64,000 bases of DNA from JAXGMV01 sp040768445 (GTDB lineage: Bacteria > Chloroflexota > Anaerolineae > Anaerolineales > Anaerolineaceae), in the NCBI GenBank assembly GCA_040768445.1, contig JAXGMV010000001.1:2294001-2358000 (forward strand). The letters run 5' to 3'. This document shows, one piece after another, positions 8,512 through 16,734 of this stretch. Below the pieces are notes generated by a model. That model did not search any database. It was not told where the DNA came from and was given only the letters and a program-made list of their open reading frames with translations. Both the position numbers and the translations under genes were made by a program. Every line of letters starts with the position of its first letter. The stretch's first letter is position 1.

Positions 8512-9141
8512 ATGTTAGTAGATGTTCTCAATATGCAAGGTGAAAAGGTGAAAACCGTTGAACTGCCAGCTGAGATCTTTGAAGCACCTATTCGCGCCGA
8601 TTTGATGCACCAGGCTTTCGTTCGACAAATGGCAAACGCCAGACTTGGTACACATAAAACAAAAGTGCGCGGCGAAGTAGCGGGTGGTGGTCATAAGCCC
8701 TGGCGCCAAAAAGGCACCGGTCGTGCAAGGCAGGGCTCAATCAGATCAGCACAGTGGAAAGGCGGTGGAAAGATTTTCACACCGAGGCCACGCGACTACA
8801 CACTTGATATGCCAAAAAAGATGCGTCGTACAGCGTTAAGGTCAGCATTATCTGCCAAGGCAAGTGATGCTAATATCATCATTCTTGATGAATTAAAATT
8901 GGCTGAGCCAAAAACCAAATTGATGGCAGCGGCACTGGATTCGATTACGAATGCCAATAGCGTACTAATTCTCTATCCTGAGAAGAGTATGGAATTTGAT
9001 ACAGTGGTTAGAGCAACGAACAATATCCCTTACGCAAAGCTAATGCTTGCCGGGTATTTGAACATTCGTGATCTGTTATCTTTTGATAAGGTCATTATTC
9101 CATTAGCTGCGCTTGATGTTATTGCAGCTAACCTGGGATAG
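8512..9141 (+). CDS. rplD: 50S ribosomal protein L4
   Basis: L4 (209 aa) lines the peptide exit tunnel through its extended loop, seen here as GGGHKPWRQKGTGRARQGS. In some bacteria L4 also represses its own operon, which makes the hairpin leader upstream of rplC a plausible, untested target. It follows rplC by 49 bp with a GGGAG Shine-Dalgarno. Confidence 0.97.
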   Translation: MLVDVLNMQGEKVKTVELPAEIFEAPIRADLMHQAFVRQMANARLGTHKTKVRGEVAGGGHKPWRQKGTGRARQGSIRSAQWKGGGKIFTPRPRDYTLDMPKKMRRTALRSALSAKASDANIIILDELKLAEPKTKLMAAALDSITNANSVLILYPEKSMEFDTVVRATNNIPYAKLMLAGYLNIRDLLSFDKVIIPLAALDVIAANLG

Positions 9142-9154
9142 GCAGGAGATTATT

Positions 9155-9457
9155 ATGAGTACTATTTATGACGTGCTCCGACGTCCGCTGGTAACTGAAA
9201 AATCAAATTACTTGCTCAGTAGTTTACAGCAATATGTGTTTGAAGTCTCAGACAGTGCCACCAGGACTCAGGTAAAAGACGCAGTTGAAAAACTGTTTGA
9301 TGTGAATGTGGTACGCGTGAACGTGATCAGGGTTCCTGCAAAACGAACACGCAGAGCCAAAAGCCGTCGTTTAGTCGTTCGCACAGCTGGATATAAAAAA
9401 GCTATCGTTACACTCCAGGAAGGCGAACGCATTCCGTTCTTTGAAGGGGTTGAGTAA
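9155..9457 (+). CDS. rplW: 50S ribosomal protein L23
   Basis: L23 (100 aa) sits at the tunnel exit and is the docking site for trigger factor and SRP. The start is ATG 9155 behind AGGAG; an earlier in-frame start inside rplD would add non-homologous residues. The RRPLVTEKS motif near the N-terminus and the C-terminal KKAIVTL strand are typical. Its stop overlaps the rplB start by one base (TAATG), so the two are probably coupled. Confidence 0.97.
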   Translation: MSTIYDVLRRPLVTEKSNYLLSSLQQYVFEVSDSATRTQVKDAVEKLFDVNVVRVNVIRVPAKRTRRAKSRRLVVRTAGYKKAIVTLQEGERIPFFEGVE

Positions 9458-10299
9458 TGGCGATTAAAGTTTATAAACCAACTACACCCGGACAACGCGA
9501 CATGACGGGTTATTCATTCGAAGAGATCACCAAGAGCAAACCAGAGCGTTCGCTTATTGTGATCAAGAAAAAGCACTCTGGTCGCAATGCACAGGGACGT
9601 ATTACAGTTCGTCACCAGGGCGGCGGAAGTCGTAGATATATCAGACTTGTTGATTTCAAACGTAACAAGTCAGGTATTCCTGCAGTCGTCTCTGCAATTG
9701 AATATGATCCTAATCGGACAGCAAGACTCGCGTTACTAGTCTACGCAGATGGCGAAAAACGATACATTATCGCTCCTGTTGGCTTGAAGGTTGGTGATAC
9801 GGTTAATTCAGGCTCTAATGCAGATATCAGAACTGGCAATAACCTGCCAATTTCAAATATTCCTGTGGGTACTATGATCCATAATGTGGAGTTGAAATCT
9901 GGCAAAGGTGGACAATTGGTCCGGTCTGCCGGTGCTGCGGCACAACTGCTTGCAAAAGAAGGTGATTATGCACAGGTAAGACTTCCTTCAGGCGAAGTGC
10001 GCCTGGTGCTTCAAACCTGTACTGCCACAATTGGGCAAGTCGGTAACCTTGATCATGGTAATGTCAAGCTTGGTAAAGCTGGTCGAAAGCGCCACATGGG
10101 TATCAGACCTTCTGTTCGTGGCACCGCGATGTCACCTAGAGACCATCCGCATGGTGGTGGTGAAGGTCGTCAGCCAATTGGTATGCCAGGTCCTAAAACT
10201 CCGTGGGGCAAACCTGCAGGTGGTTACAGGACTCGTAAGAACAAAAAGACTGATCAATACATCGTCCGCCGGCGTAACGCAGGCACTGGTAGAAAATAA
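9457..10299 (+). CDS. rplB: 50S ribosomal protein L2
   Basis: L2 (280 aa) is a universal protein needed for subunit association and peptidyl-transferase activity. The C-terminal HPHGGGEGRQPIGMPGPKTP region, with the His implicated in activity, is intact, as is the N-terminal SGRNAQGRITVRHQGGG block. It overlaps the rplW stop by one base. Length and motifs are normal. Confidence 0.98.
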   Translation: MAIKVYKPTTPGQRDMTGYSFEEITKSKPERSLIVIKKKHSGRNAQGRITVRHQGGGSRRYIRLVDFKRNKSGIPAVVSAIEYDPNRTARLALLVYADGEKRYIIAPVGLKVGDTVNSGSNADIRTGNNLPISNIPVGTMIHNVELKSGKGGQLVRSAGAAAQLLAKEGDYAQVRLPSGEVRLVLQTCTATIGQVGNLDHGNVKLGKAGRKRHMGIRPSVRGTAMSPRDHPHGGGEGRQPIGMPGPKTPWGKPAGGYRTRKNKKTDQYIVRRRNAGTGRK

Positions 10300-10344
10300 T
10301 CGAGTATCTATTGCTGCTGACAAGCGATAGAAGAGGTGTTAGTT

Positions 10345-10620
10345 ATGTCTAGATCATTGAAAAAAGGGCCGTTCATTGCCCCGAAACTTTTGAAAAAAAT
10401 TGAAGAAATGAATACCAAAGGCGAAAAGAAAGTATTACGCACCTGGTCTCGTGCTTCTACAATTTTTCCGCAGATGGTTGGACACACGATTGCGATTCAC
10501 AATGGTCGTCGTCATGTGCCCATCTATATAACTGAAACCATGGTCGGTCACAGGCTTGGCGAATTTGCACCAACGCGTCAATTCCGCGGGCACATGGCAG
10601 AGAAGTCAACCAGGAGATAG
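10345..10620 (+). CDS. rpsS: 30S ribosomal protein S19
   Basis: S19 (91 aa) binds 16S rRNA with S13 in the head. The start is ATG 10345 (MSRSLKKGPF), chosen over an upstream GTG at 10336 because the protein family begins here and AGAGGTG provides the Shine-Dalgarno. The WSRASTIFPQMVGHTIAIHNGR and KRSGHMAEKS-like GHMAEKSTRR tail are conserved. It is 3 bp from rplV. Confidence 0.97.
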   Translation: MSRSLKKGPFIAPKLLKKIEEMNTKGEKKVLRTWSRASTIFPQMVGHTIAIHNGRRHVPIYITETMVGHRLGEFAPTRQFRGHMAEKSTRR

Positions 10621-10623
10621 GCA

Positions 10624-10965
10624 ATGGCTACAGAATATCGAGCAGAATTAAGTAACTGCGGCGTATCAGCCCAAAAAGCAAGGCTTGTTGTAGACCTGGT
10701 GCGTGGCAAGAAAGCTGTGGAGTCATTGAATGTGCTGAAGTTCATGCCGCAAGTAGCTGCACGTCATCTGCATAAATTGCTCCATTCAGCTGTTTCTAAC
10801 GCTGAAGAAAACTTCGGTGTTAGCCGAGAAGACCTTTTCATACACAAAATCTTTGCTGATGAGGCACCTACTCGCAAGTGGAGACGTTTTGGTGCGCGCG
10901 GCAGGTTTAAGCCGATTCTACGCAGGAATTCACACATTGTTGTTGTCCTGCGTGAGAAAGAATAA
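10624..10965 (+). CDS. rplV: 50S ribosomal protein L22
   Basis: L22 (113 aa) has a beta-hairpin that lines the exit tunnel and affects macrolide sensitivity in other species. The N-terminal VSAQKARLVVDLVRGK and the C-terminal hairpin DEAPTRKWRRFGARGRF are typical. It starts 3 bp after rpsS with CAGGAG as Shine-Dalgarno. Confidence 0.97.
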   Translation: MATEYRAELSNCGVSAQKARLVVDLVRGKKAVESLNVLKFMPQVAARHLHKLLHSAVSNAEENFGVSREDLFIHKIFADEAPTRKWRRFGARGRFKPILRRNSHIVVVLREKE

Positions 10966-11015
10966 GCAGAGTCGGATGAGAGTGTTAATCACGAGAGGAA
11001 TTATCAGGAGCAATT

Positions 11016-11693
11016 ATGGGTCGTAAAGTACATCCAATCGGTTTTCGTTTAAGCGTCTCAAAACCATGGGAAGCTCGCTGGTTTGCTGATGGTACTGAGT
11101 ATGTTGATCAGCTGCAGAAAGATTTTCAAATCAGAGAAATGATTTTGAAGAACACTGACCGCGCAGGCGTTTCAACCATTGAGATAGAGCGATTTCCTGG
11201 AAAAGTCAAAGTTGTCATTCATACTTCTAAACCAGGCATCTTAATTGGGCGTAAAGGCGAAAGCGTAAAAAAGATTCGCGATATGCTGGCTGTATTAACC
11301 GCAAAGAAAATTGATCTTGAGATCAAAGAGATAAAAGAACCTGATCTCGATGCATTTCTTGTTGCTGAAAATATCGGCAGTCAGATTACACGCCGTGTCA
11401 GTTACCGTCGAGCAATGAAACGTGCCATTCAACAAGCAATGCGGCAGGGTGCCAAGGGTATTAAAATCCAGGTATCAGGTCGATTGAGCGGTGCTGAAAT
11501 GGCAAGAACGGTTTGGCTGCGTGATGGACAGGTTCCGCTGCAGACTTTGAGAGCTGATATTGATTTTGCCAGGACTAATGCTTTAACCACTTATGGCATT
11601 ATCGGCATCAAAGTGTGGATTTATAAAGGCGAAGTTATGCCCGAAGTGGAGGAAAAGGCTGAATCCACTGAAGGTGTTTACGTAAGTGAATAA
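11016..11693 (+). CDS. rpsC: 30S ribosomal protein S3
   Basis: S3 (225 aa) is part of the mRNA entry tunnel and helicase of the 30S subunit. The sequence shows the MGRKVHPIGFRL start, a KH domain with PGILIGRKGESVKKIR (GRKG loop) and the GRLSGAEMARTVWLRDGQVPLQTLRADIDF-type C-terminal domain. Shine-Dalgarno is CAGGAG. Confidence 0.98.
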   Translation: MGRKVHPIGFRLSVSKPWEARWFADGTEYVDQLQKDFQIREMILKNTDRAGVSTIEIERFPGKVKVVIHTSKPGILIGRKGESVKKIRDMLAVLTAKKIDLEIKEIKEPDLDAFLVAENIGSQITRRVSYRRAMKRAIQQAMRQGAKGIKIQVSGRLSGAEMARTVWLRDGQVPLQTLRADIDFARTNALTTYGIIGIKVWIYKGEVMPEVEEKAESTEGVYVSE

Positions 11694-11731
11694 ACGCAGC
11701 TAGTTTGCTGTATTTGAAAGAGGTAGCGATT

Positions 11732-12160
11732 ATGTTAATGCCAAAGCGTGTCAAATATAGAAAACAACAGCGCGGCCGAATGACCGGACAGGCTATTCGT
11801 GGTGGTAATATCGATTTTGGTGACGTTGGTCTCCAGGCAGTTGAACCGGGTTGGGTTACAGCACGCCAGATAGAAGCCGCAAGAAGGGTTATGGTTCGTG
11901 TAATGCGCCGTCGTGGAAAATTATGGATCAGAATATTCCCTGATCACCCATACACACAGAAACCACCAGAAACACGTATGGGCAAGGGAAAAGGGAATGT
12001 TGAATATTGGGTAGCAGTTGTAAAACCTGGCAGGATCATGTTCGAAATTGCCGGTTTACCTGAAGATGTAGCGAAAGAAGCACTACGTCAGGCTGCTTAC
12101 AAGTTCTCCATAAAAACAAAGGTTGTAGATAAAGAACATACAAGTGGAGAGCTGCAATGA
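11732..12160 (+). CDS. rplP: 50S ribosomal protein L16
   Basis: L16 (142 aa) helps form the A-site of the large subunit. The start at ATG 11732 (MLMPKRVKYRKQQRGR) matches the family; an upstream TTG at 11705 would add nine extra residues. AGAGG lies about 8 nt before the ATG. The conserved arginine-rich GKGKGNVEYWVAVVKPGR region is present. Its stop overlaps the rpmC start (ATGA). Confidence 0.97.
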   Translation: MLMPKRVKYRKQQRGRMTGQAIRGGNIDFGDVGLQAVEPGWVTARQIEAARRVMVRVMRRRGKLWIRIFPDHPYTQKPPETRMGKGKGNVEYWVAVVKPGRIMFEIAGLPEDVAKEALRQAAYKFSIKTKVVDKEHTSGELQ

Positions 12161-12369
12161 AAACTGCAGAGATTAGATTACTTGCAACACAAGAAATATT
12201 AAACAAACTCGACGACGCACGCCAGGAATTGATGAATTTGCGTTTTCAGGTTGTAACAGGACAGCTGACTGATACAAGTCGGTTGAATAAGATGCGCAAA
12301 GAAATTGCCAGGTATGAAACAATTATCAGTGAGCGTGCTTTGCAGACCGCCAGACAAGAAGGTGAATAA
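12157..12369 (+). CDS. rpmC: 50S ribosomal protein L29
   Basis: L29 (70 aa) is a two-helix protein next to L23 at the tunnel exit. The pattern ELMNLRFQVVTGQLTDTSRLNKMRKEIAR is diagnostic. It overlaps both neighbours, rplP by 4 bp and rpsQ by one base, indicating translational coupling. Confidence 0.97.
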   Translation: MKTAEIRLLATQEILNKLDDARQELMNLRFQVVTGQLTDTSRLNKMRKEIARYETIISERALQTARQEGE

Positions 12370-12641
12370 TGAATAAGCGACGACGTCTAACAGGTAAAGT
12401 TGTCGGCAACCAGATGATGAAAACTGCGGTTGTTGAAATATCAAGAACATACCAGCATCCAGTCTACAAAAAGGTCGTCCATGATGCAATGCGAGTAAAA
12501 GCACATGACCTCTTAGGTTGCCAGCTGGGTGATGAAGTTTTGATTGTTGAGAGCAAACCCATTTCTAAAGATAAACGTTGGGTTGTGCAATCAATTGTCA
12601 AACGCTCTGGTGAAGATATTGTTGTTGAAGAAGGAGCATAA
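12369..12641 (+). CDS. rpsQ: 30S ribosomal protein S17
   Basis: S17 (90 aa) is an OB-fold 16S rRNA binding protein. RRRLTGKVVGNQMMKTAVVEI and the HPVYKKVV...KAHD segment identify it. Start overlaps the rpmC stop (TAATG). Length is normal. Confidence 0.97.
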   Translation: MNKRRRLTGKVVGNQMMKTAVVEISRTYQHPVYKKVVHDAMRVKAHDLLGCQLGDEVLIVESKPISKDKRWVVQSIVKRSGEDIVVEEGA

Positions 12642-12643
12642 CC

Positions 12644-13015
12644 ATGATTCAACAAGAGTCCAGAGTTAAAGTTGCAGACAATACTGGTGCCAAAGAACTG
12701 CTAGTAATACATGTTGTCGGCGGTTCAAAAAGACGGTATGGACGGGTTGGCGATGTTGTGATCGGTACTATTAAAACAGCAGCGCCGCAGGGTTCTGTAA
12801 AGAAAAGCGACATTGTGAAAGCTGTTATCGTAAGGTGCTCAAAAGAATGGCGCCGTGATGACGGATCCTCAATTCGGTTTGATGACAATGCTGTTGTGAT
12901 CCTGGATACTGATGGGTCAAATCCCAAGGGAACACGCATCTTCGGACCTGTAGCGCGCGAATTGCGAGAAAAAGGATTTATGAAGATCGTCTCGCTCGCA
13001 CCTGAAGTTTTATAG
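12644..13015 (+). CDS. rplN: 50S ribosomal protein L14
   Basis: L14 (123 aa) forms an inter-subunit bridge and is the binding site of the silencing factor RsfS. MIQQESRVKVADNTGAKELL and the C-terminal RIFGPVARELREKGFMKIVSLAPEVL are near-universal. It starts 2 bp after rpsQ, with GAAGGAG as Shine-Dalgarno. Confidence 0.98.
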   Translation: MIQQESRVKVADNTGAKELLVIHVVGGSKRRYGRVGDVVIGTIKTAAPQGSVKKSDIVKAVIVRCSKEWRRDDGSSIRFDDNAVVILDTDGSNPKGTRIFGPVARELREKGFMKIVSLAPEVL

Positions 13016-13036
13016 CGTGTGAACAGGAGAATGACA

Positions 13037-13369
13037 ATGAAAATGAAAATTCGTAAGGGTGATAATGTTGAAGTCATCAGCGGTCGCGAAGCAGATCGTG
13101 GTGAACGTGGCGAAGTTATAAAAGTCTTACCAAAAGACGGAACTGTAGTGGTGCAGGGTATTAATATCAGGACCAAGCACCAAAAACAGGTTCAATCTCA
13201 GGGAAGAACAATCAGCCCCGGTATTGTTAAGTATGAAGCGCCAATTGATATTTCTAATGTCATGCTTGTTTGCCCAAAATGCAACAAGGCAACAAGAGTC
13301 GGTATCGTCCATGACAATGAAATGCCAAAGCGTGTTTGTAAGAATTGTGACGCTTTGATTGATGGCTAA
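13037..13369 (+). CDS. rplX: 50S ribosomal protein L24, zinc-ribbon form
   Basis: L24 (110 aa) initiates 50S assembly. A KOW motif (KGDNVEVISGREADRGERGEV) is at the N-terminus. Start ATG 13037 is preferred because AGGAG ends about 7 nt upstream; ATG 13031 and GTG 13019 are in frame but poorly spaced. The C-terminus carries CPKC (about residue 78) and CKNC pairs, a four-cysteine zinc site absent from E. coli L24. Confidence 0.94.
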   Translation: MKMKIRKGDNVEVISGREADRGERGEVIKVLPKDGTVVVQGINIRTKHQKQVQSQGRTISPGIVKYEAPIDISNVMLVCPKCNKATRVGIVHDNEMPKRVCKNCDALIDG

Positions 13370-13383
13370 CCTGGGAGTGGATG

Positions 13384-13926
13384 ATGAATAGGATGAAACA
13401 AAAATACCAAGAAGTCATTGTGCCAGATATGATGAAGGCCTTTGATTATGATAATAAAATGATGGTCCCCAGGCTTGAGAAAGTGGTTGTGAACATTGGT
13501 CTCGGTGAGGCTATGGACAATCCAAAAGCGATGGATGCTGCGGTTGGTGATTTGACCTTGATAACCGGTCAAAAACCAATCATTACCAAAGCACGTAAAA
13601 GCATTGCTAACTTCAAACTGCGTGAAGGCCGCGACATTGGCACTAAAGTTACTTTGCGCAGCGAAAAAATGTGGTCATTTGTTGATCGTTTACTGAACAT
13701 TGTTTTACCCAGAGTGCGCGATTTCCGTGGTGTTTCGGGCGAAGCTTTTGATGGACGTGGCAATTATACGCTGGGACTGAAAGAACAATTGATTTTCCCT
13801 GAAATTGAATATGACAAAATTGACAAAGTCAGGGGAATGGAAATCACTTTTGTGACGACTGCAAATAATGATGAACAGGCATATGCTCTGCTTGAAATGC
13901 TGGGCATGCCATTTAGGAAAGGTTAA
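13384..13926 (+). CDS. rplE: 50S ribosomal protein L5
   Basis: L5 (180 aa) belongs to the 5S rRNA complex and contacts P-site tRNA. The core KVVVNIGLGEA, TGQKPIITKARKSIANFKLREG and FPEIEYDKIDKVRGMEI are conserved. ATG 13384 is placed about 6 nt after GGGAG; ATG 13381 is an equally in-frame alternative one codon longer. It is 1 bp from rpsN (rpsZ). Confidence 0.96.
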   Translation: MNRMKQKYQEVIVPDMMKAFDYDNKMMVPRLEKVVVNIGLGEAMDNPKAMDAAVGDLTLITGQKPIITKARKSIANFKLREGRDIGTKVTLRSEKMWSFVDRLLNIVLPRVRDFRGVSGEAFDGRGNYTLGLKEQLIFPEIEYDKIDKVRGMEITFVTTANNDEQAYALLEMLGMPFRKG

Positions 13927-13927
13927 T

Positions 13928-14110
13928 ATGGCAAAGAAATGCATGACGTATCGTGAAATGCGGCGCGAATATCCGAACCAGGTTCGGAATCGGTGCAAGG
14001 TGTGCGGTAGACCTCGTGGATATATGAGACGTTTTGGTTTATGCCGTATTTGTTTTCGTGAATATGCTTTGAAAGGGCAAATACCTGGTGTCAGTAAGTC
14101 ATCCTGGTAG
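13928..14110 (+). CDS. rpsN: 30S ribosomal protein S14, zinc-binding type Z
   Basis: Short S14 (60 aa), start ATG 13928 directly after rplE. Four cysteines in the pattern CKVC and CRIC (residues about 24-27 and 40-43) mark the zinc-binding type Z form; the RRFGLCRICFREYALKGQIPGVSKSSW end is typical. The long in-frame upstream extension overlapping rplE is not part of the protein. Confidence 0.97.
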   Translation: MAKKCMTYREMRREYPNQVRNRCKVCGRPRGYMRRFGLCRICFREYALKGQIPGVSKSSW

Positions 14111-14128
14111 ACCTCGGAGGGAGTTGTA

Positions 14129-14542
14129 ATGAGCGTAAATGATCCTATTGCTGATATGTTAACCCGAGTTCGAAATGCCTTGTCGGCTGGGCACAGTGTT
14201 GTATCCATGCCCAGTACAAAGCTGAAAATTGAGGTCTCTCGTATTTTGAAAGAAGAGGGATATATTGACAGCTTTGAGGTTGTAGAAGACGAACAATCGG
14301 TGTCAAAAGTCTTGCGGATAACTTTAAAATATGTTGGAGAACGCCGCCAGAAGCAACCTGTAATTACAGGTATTGAAAGAATAAGCCGGCCTGGTAGACG
14401 GGTTTACACCAAGAAACAGGAAATCCCATGGGTTCTTTCCGGTTTAGGTATTGCAATATTTACTACACCTAAAGGTGTTATGACCGGACAGCGCGCTCGT
14501 CAGCTGGGTGTTGGCGGCGAGTATATTTGTAAGGTCTGGTAG
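14129..14542 (+). CDS. rpsH: 30S ribosomal protein S8
   Basis: S8 (137 aa) is a primary 16S rRNA binder and, in E. coli, the translational repressor of the spc operon. NDPIADMLTRVRNA at the N-terminus and GVMTGQRARQLGVGGEYICKVW at the C-terminus are diagnostic. Shine-Dalgarno GGAGG (about 14117) precedes ATG 14129. Confidence 0.98.
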   Translation: MSVNDPIADMLTRVRNALSAGHSVVSMPSTKLKIEVSRILKEEGYIDSFEVVEDEQSVSKVLRITLKYVGERRQKQPVITGIERISRPGRRVYTKKQEIPWVLSGLGIAIFTTPKGVMTGQRARQLGVGGEYICKVW

Positions 14543-14568
14543 CCAATTGGTGTAGAGGAGGTAGTCTA

Positions 14569-15111
14569 GTGTCTCGTATAGGTCGCATGCCTATTGTCAT
14601 TCCTTCTGGTGTTGAGATTAATATCAAAGGGAGTGAAGTAACAGTCAAGGGTCCAAAAGGACAAATGAAACGAGTTTTCTCGCCATCAATTTTGTTTGAG
14701 AAGGATGGCAATCAGATCAATGTAAAACGTGAATCTGATGAAGCCAATGTAAGAGCACTTCATGGCACAACGCGTGCAGTGCTGAACAATATGGTTGTCG
14801 GTGTTAGTACTGGTTTCACGAAAATTCTTGAAGTTAATGGTGTCGGTTATCGGGTTGAGATGGAAGGGGATAACGCAGTATTGCATATTGGTTATTCACA
14901 TCCTGTTCCTGTCGCTCCGCCCACCGGGATCAGCTTCGAAGTTGAACCAAAGACTCATGAATTAAAAGTCAACGGTTATGACGTTGAAGTTGTCGGCCAG
15001 GTAGCATCTGATATTCGGAAATTGCGCCCACCTGAACCATATCATGGCAAGGGTATTCGTTATAAAGGTGAGATAGTCCGCAGAAAAGCTGGCAAATCTG
15101 GTAAAGCATAA
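14569..15111 (+). CDS. rplF: 50S ribosomal protein L6
   Basis: L6 (180 aa) lies near the GTPase centre. Translation begins with GTG 14569 (MSRIGRMPIVIPSGVEI) behind GAGGAGG. The C-terminal RKLRPPEPYHGKGIRYKGE segment is the family signature. Normal length. Confidence 0.98.
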   Translation: MSRIGRMPIVIPSGVEINIKGSEVTVKGPKGQMKRVFSPSILFEKDGNQINVKRESDEANVRALHGTTRAVLNNMVVGVSTGFTKILEVNGVGYRVEMEGDNAVLHIGYSHPVPVAPPTGISFEVEPKTHELKVNGYDVEVVGQVASDIRKLRPPEPYHGKGIRYKGEIVRRKAGKSGKA

Positions 15112-15127
15112 GGTAGGATAATGTCGA

Positions 15128-15493
15128 ATGGCTAGAATAAATAGAACCGAAGCAAGATTAAAACGGCATCGGCGCGTTAGAAAAAATATTCATGGAACTG
15201 CGTCGATACCACGTTTGAATGTATTTCGCAGCCTGGCTGATATTTATGCTCAGGTTATTGATGACGACCTTGGTGTCACCATTGCTTCTGCTTCCTCACT
15301 CGATAAAGGTTTAAAGGAACAGCTTGGTGGCAAAACAAAAACCGAACAGGCAAAAATGGTTGGTAAACTGGTCGCCGAAAGAGCTGCTGAAAAAGGAATA
15401 AAATCAGTTGTATTTGACCGAGGCGGCTTTAGATATATGGGCCGTGTAAAAGAGTTAGCTGACGCTGCACGTGAAGCTGGACTGCAGTTTTAG
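15128..15493 (+). CDS. rplR: 50S ribosomal protein L18
   Basis: L18 (121 aa) binds 5S rRNA. RRVRKNIHGTASIPRLNVFRS and the C-terminal FDRGGFRYMGRVKELADAAREAGLQF are diagnostic. It follows rplF by 16 bp with a GGATAATG-type weak Shine-Dalgarno. Confidence 0.97.
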   Translation: MARINRTEARLKRHRRVRKNIHGTASIPRLNVFRSLADIYAQVIDDDLGVTIASASSLDKGLKEQLGGKTKTEQAKMVGKLVAERAAEKGIKSVVFDRGGFRYMGRVKELADAAREAGLQF

Positions 15494-15528
15494 CAGGTCA
15501 CAGTAGTAATGATGGAGATACGTTGATT

Positions 15529-16059
15529 ATGGAGAGTATGGAATATCAACCGTTAGAAGTTCAATTTGATGAACGTGTTATCGAAATTGCCCGTGTAGCC
15601 AAAGTTGTTAAAGGTGGACGAAGGTTCTCCTTCAGGGTTACCCTGGTTATTGGTGACAATAATGGAAATGTTGGACTCGGTGTGGGTAAAGCTAATGCAG
15701 TACCTGAAGCCATGCGTAAAGCTACTGAACACGCACATAAAAATATGATGAAAGTGGCCTTAAGCGGTACAACAATTCCTCATGAAGTTATTGGCAGAGT
15801 TGCAGGCGCACGTGTCTTGATTAAACCCGCATCTGCCGGTACTGGCGTTATTGCTGCTGGTGCCGTACGTGCTGTGCTTGAATCAGCTGGTGTACATGAC
15901 ATCTTGACGAAGTCTTTAGGCAGCGCAAACGACCTTAATGTCGTTAGAGCAACTTTCGATGCACTTAGTCAGTTGAAATCGCCAGAAGAAGAGGCTGCAC
16001 GACGCGGTAAGCCTGCGAAGTCTCTACTCCCATTCTGGGAACGGAGGAAGAATGGCTAA
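15529..16059 (+). CDS. rpsE: 30S ribosomal protein S5
   Basis: S5 (176 aa) affects decoding fidelity and mRNA unwinding. Motifs are VIEIARVAKVVKGGRRFSF, GDNNGNVGLGVGKANAVPEA and the SLGSANDLNVVRATFDAL tail. ATG 15529 is preferred; a TTG at 15523 is in frame and has closer spacing to GGAG (15514-15517), so the start is uncertain by two codons. It overlaps rpmD by 8 bp. Confidence 0.95.
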   Translation: MESMEYQPLEVQFDERVIEIARVAKVVKGGRRFSFRVTLVIGDNNGNVGLGVGKANAVPEAMRKATEHAHKNMMKVALSGTTIPHEVIGRVAGARVLIKPASAGTGVIAAGAVRAVLESAGVHDILTKSLGSANDLNVVRATFDALSQLKSPEEEAARRGKPAKSLLPFWERRKNG

Positions 16060-16246
16060 GAAAGAAGTTTTAAAAACGGTAAAAATTACATTAGTCAAAA
16101 GCCCAATTGGCTATTCTGTCAGACAGAAGGCCACCATAAAGGCTTTGGGATTGCACCGCATGAACCAGACAGTTGAACACATTGATACTGCAGTGGTTCG
16201 AGGCATGATTGGCAAGGTCAGTCATATGGTAAAGGTAGAAGAATAG
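16052..16246 (+). CDS. rpmD: 50S ribosomal protein L30
   Basis: L30 (64 aa). KITLVKSPIGYSVRQKATIKALGLHRMNQTV is the family core. Its start lies inside the rpsE 3' end behind GGAGG, indicating coupling. Nothing unusual. Confidence 0.97.
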   Translation: MAKKEVLKTVKITLVKSPIGYSVRQKATIKALGLHRMNQTVEHIDTAVVRGMIGKVSHMVKVEE

Positions 16247-16254
16247 GATTTAAG

Positions 16255-16719
16255 ATGAAATTGAATGATCTTCAACCAAATGAAGGTTCAAGAAAGTCAC
16301 GAAAACGCGTTGGCCGCGGTATAAGTGCTGGACAGGGTAAAACAGCCGGCAAGGGCACAAAGGGCCAAAGTTCAAGGTCCGGCGCTGGTGGTAACCTCTA
16401 TCGGCAGGGTGGTAACTTGCCATTTTTCCGCAGGCTGCCGTTCATTCGTGGTGAAGGATTTACCCCGCCAAACCGAGTTGTATACAGCGAAGTGACTGTT
16501 GATAAACTTGATCGTTTTGAAGCTGGTAGTGTGGTTGACCGTCAAGCACTGGCAGAATTAAAACTTATTAATAATGTCAAAAAACCAGTTGTAATCTTGG
16601 GTGCTGGCGAGCTTAAAGAAGCGCTTAAAGTGCGCGTAGACAGAGTAACAGCAGGCGCAAGACGAGTAATTGAAGCTGCTGGCGGCACTATTGAAGAACC
16701 AAATCAGACGGCTGAGTAA
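16255..16719 (+). CDS. rplO: 50S ribosomal protein L15
   Basis: L15 (154 aa) is a late-assembly 23S rRNA protein. It has the glycine/arginine-rich N-terminal region (KRVGRGISAGQGKTAGKGTKGQ) that threads into rRNA, and a globular C-terminus. It is 8 bp after rpmD and 15 bp before secY. Confidence 0.97.
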   Translation: MKLNDLQPNEGSRKSRKRVGRGISAGQGKTAGKGTKGQSSRSGAGGNLYRQGGNLPFFRRLPFIRGEGFTPPNRVVYSEVTVDKLDRFEAGSVVDRQALAELKLINNVKKPVVILGAGELKEALKVRVDRVTAGARRVIEAAGGTIEEPNQTAE

Positions 16720-16734
16720 CAAAGGAGCCAAACT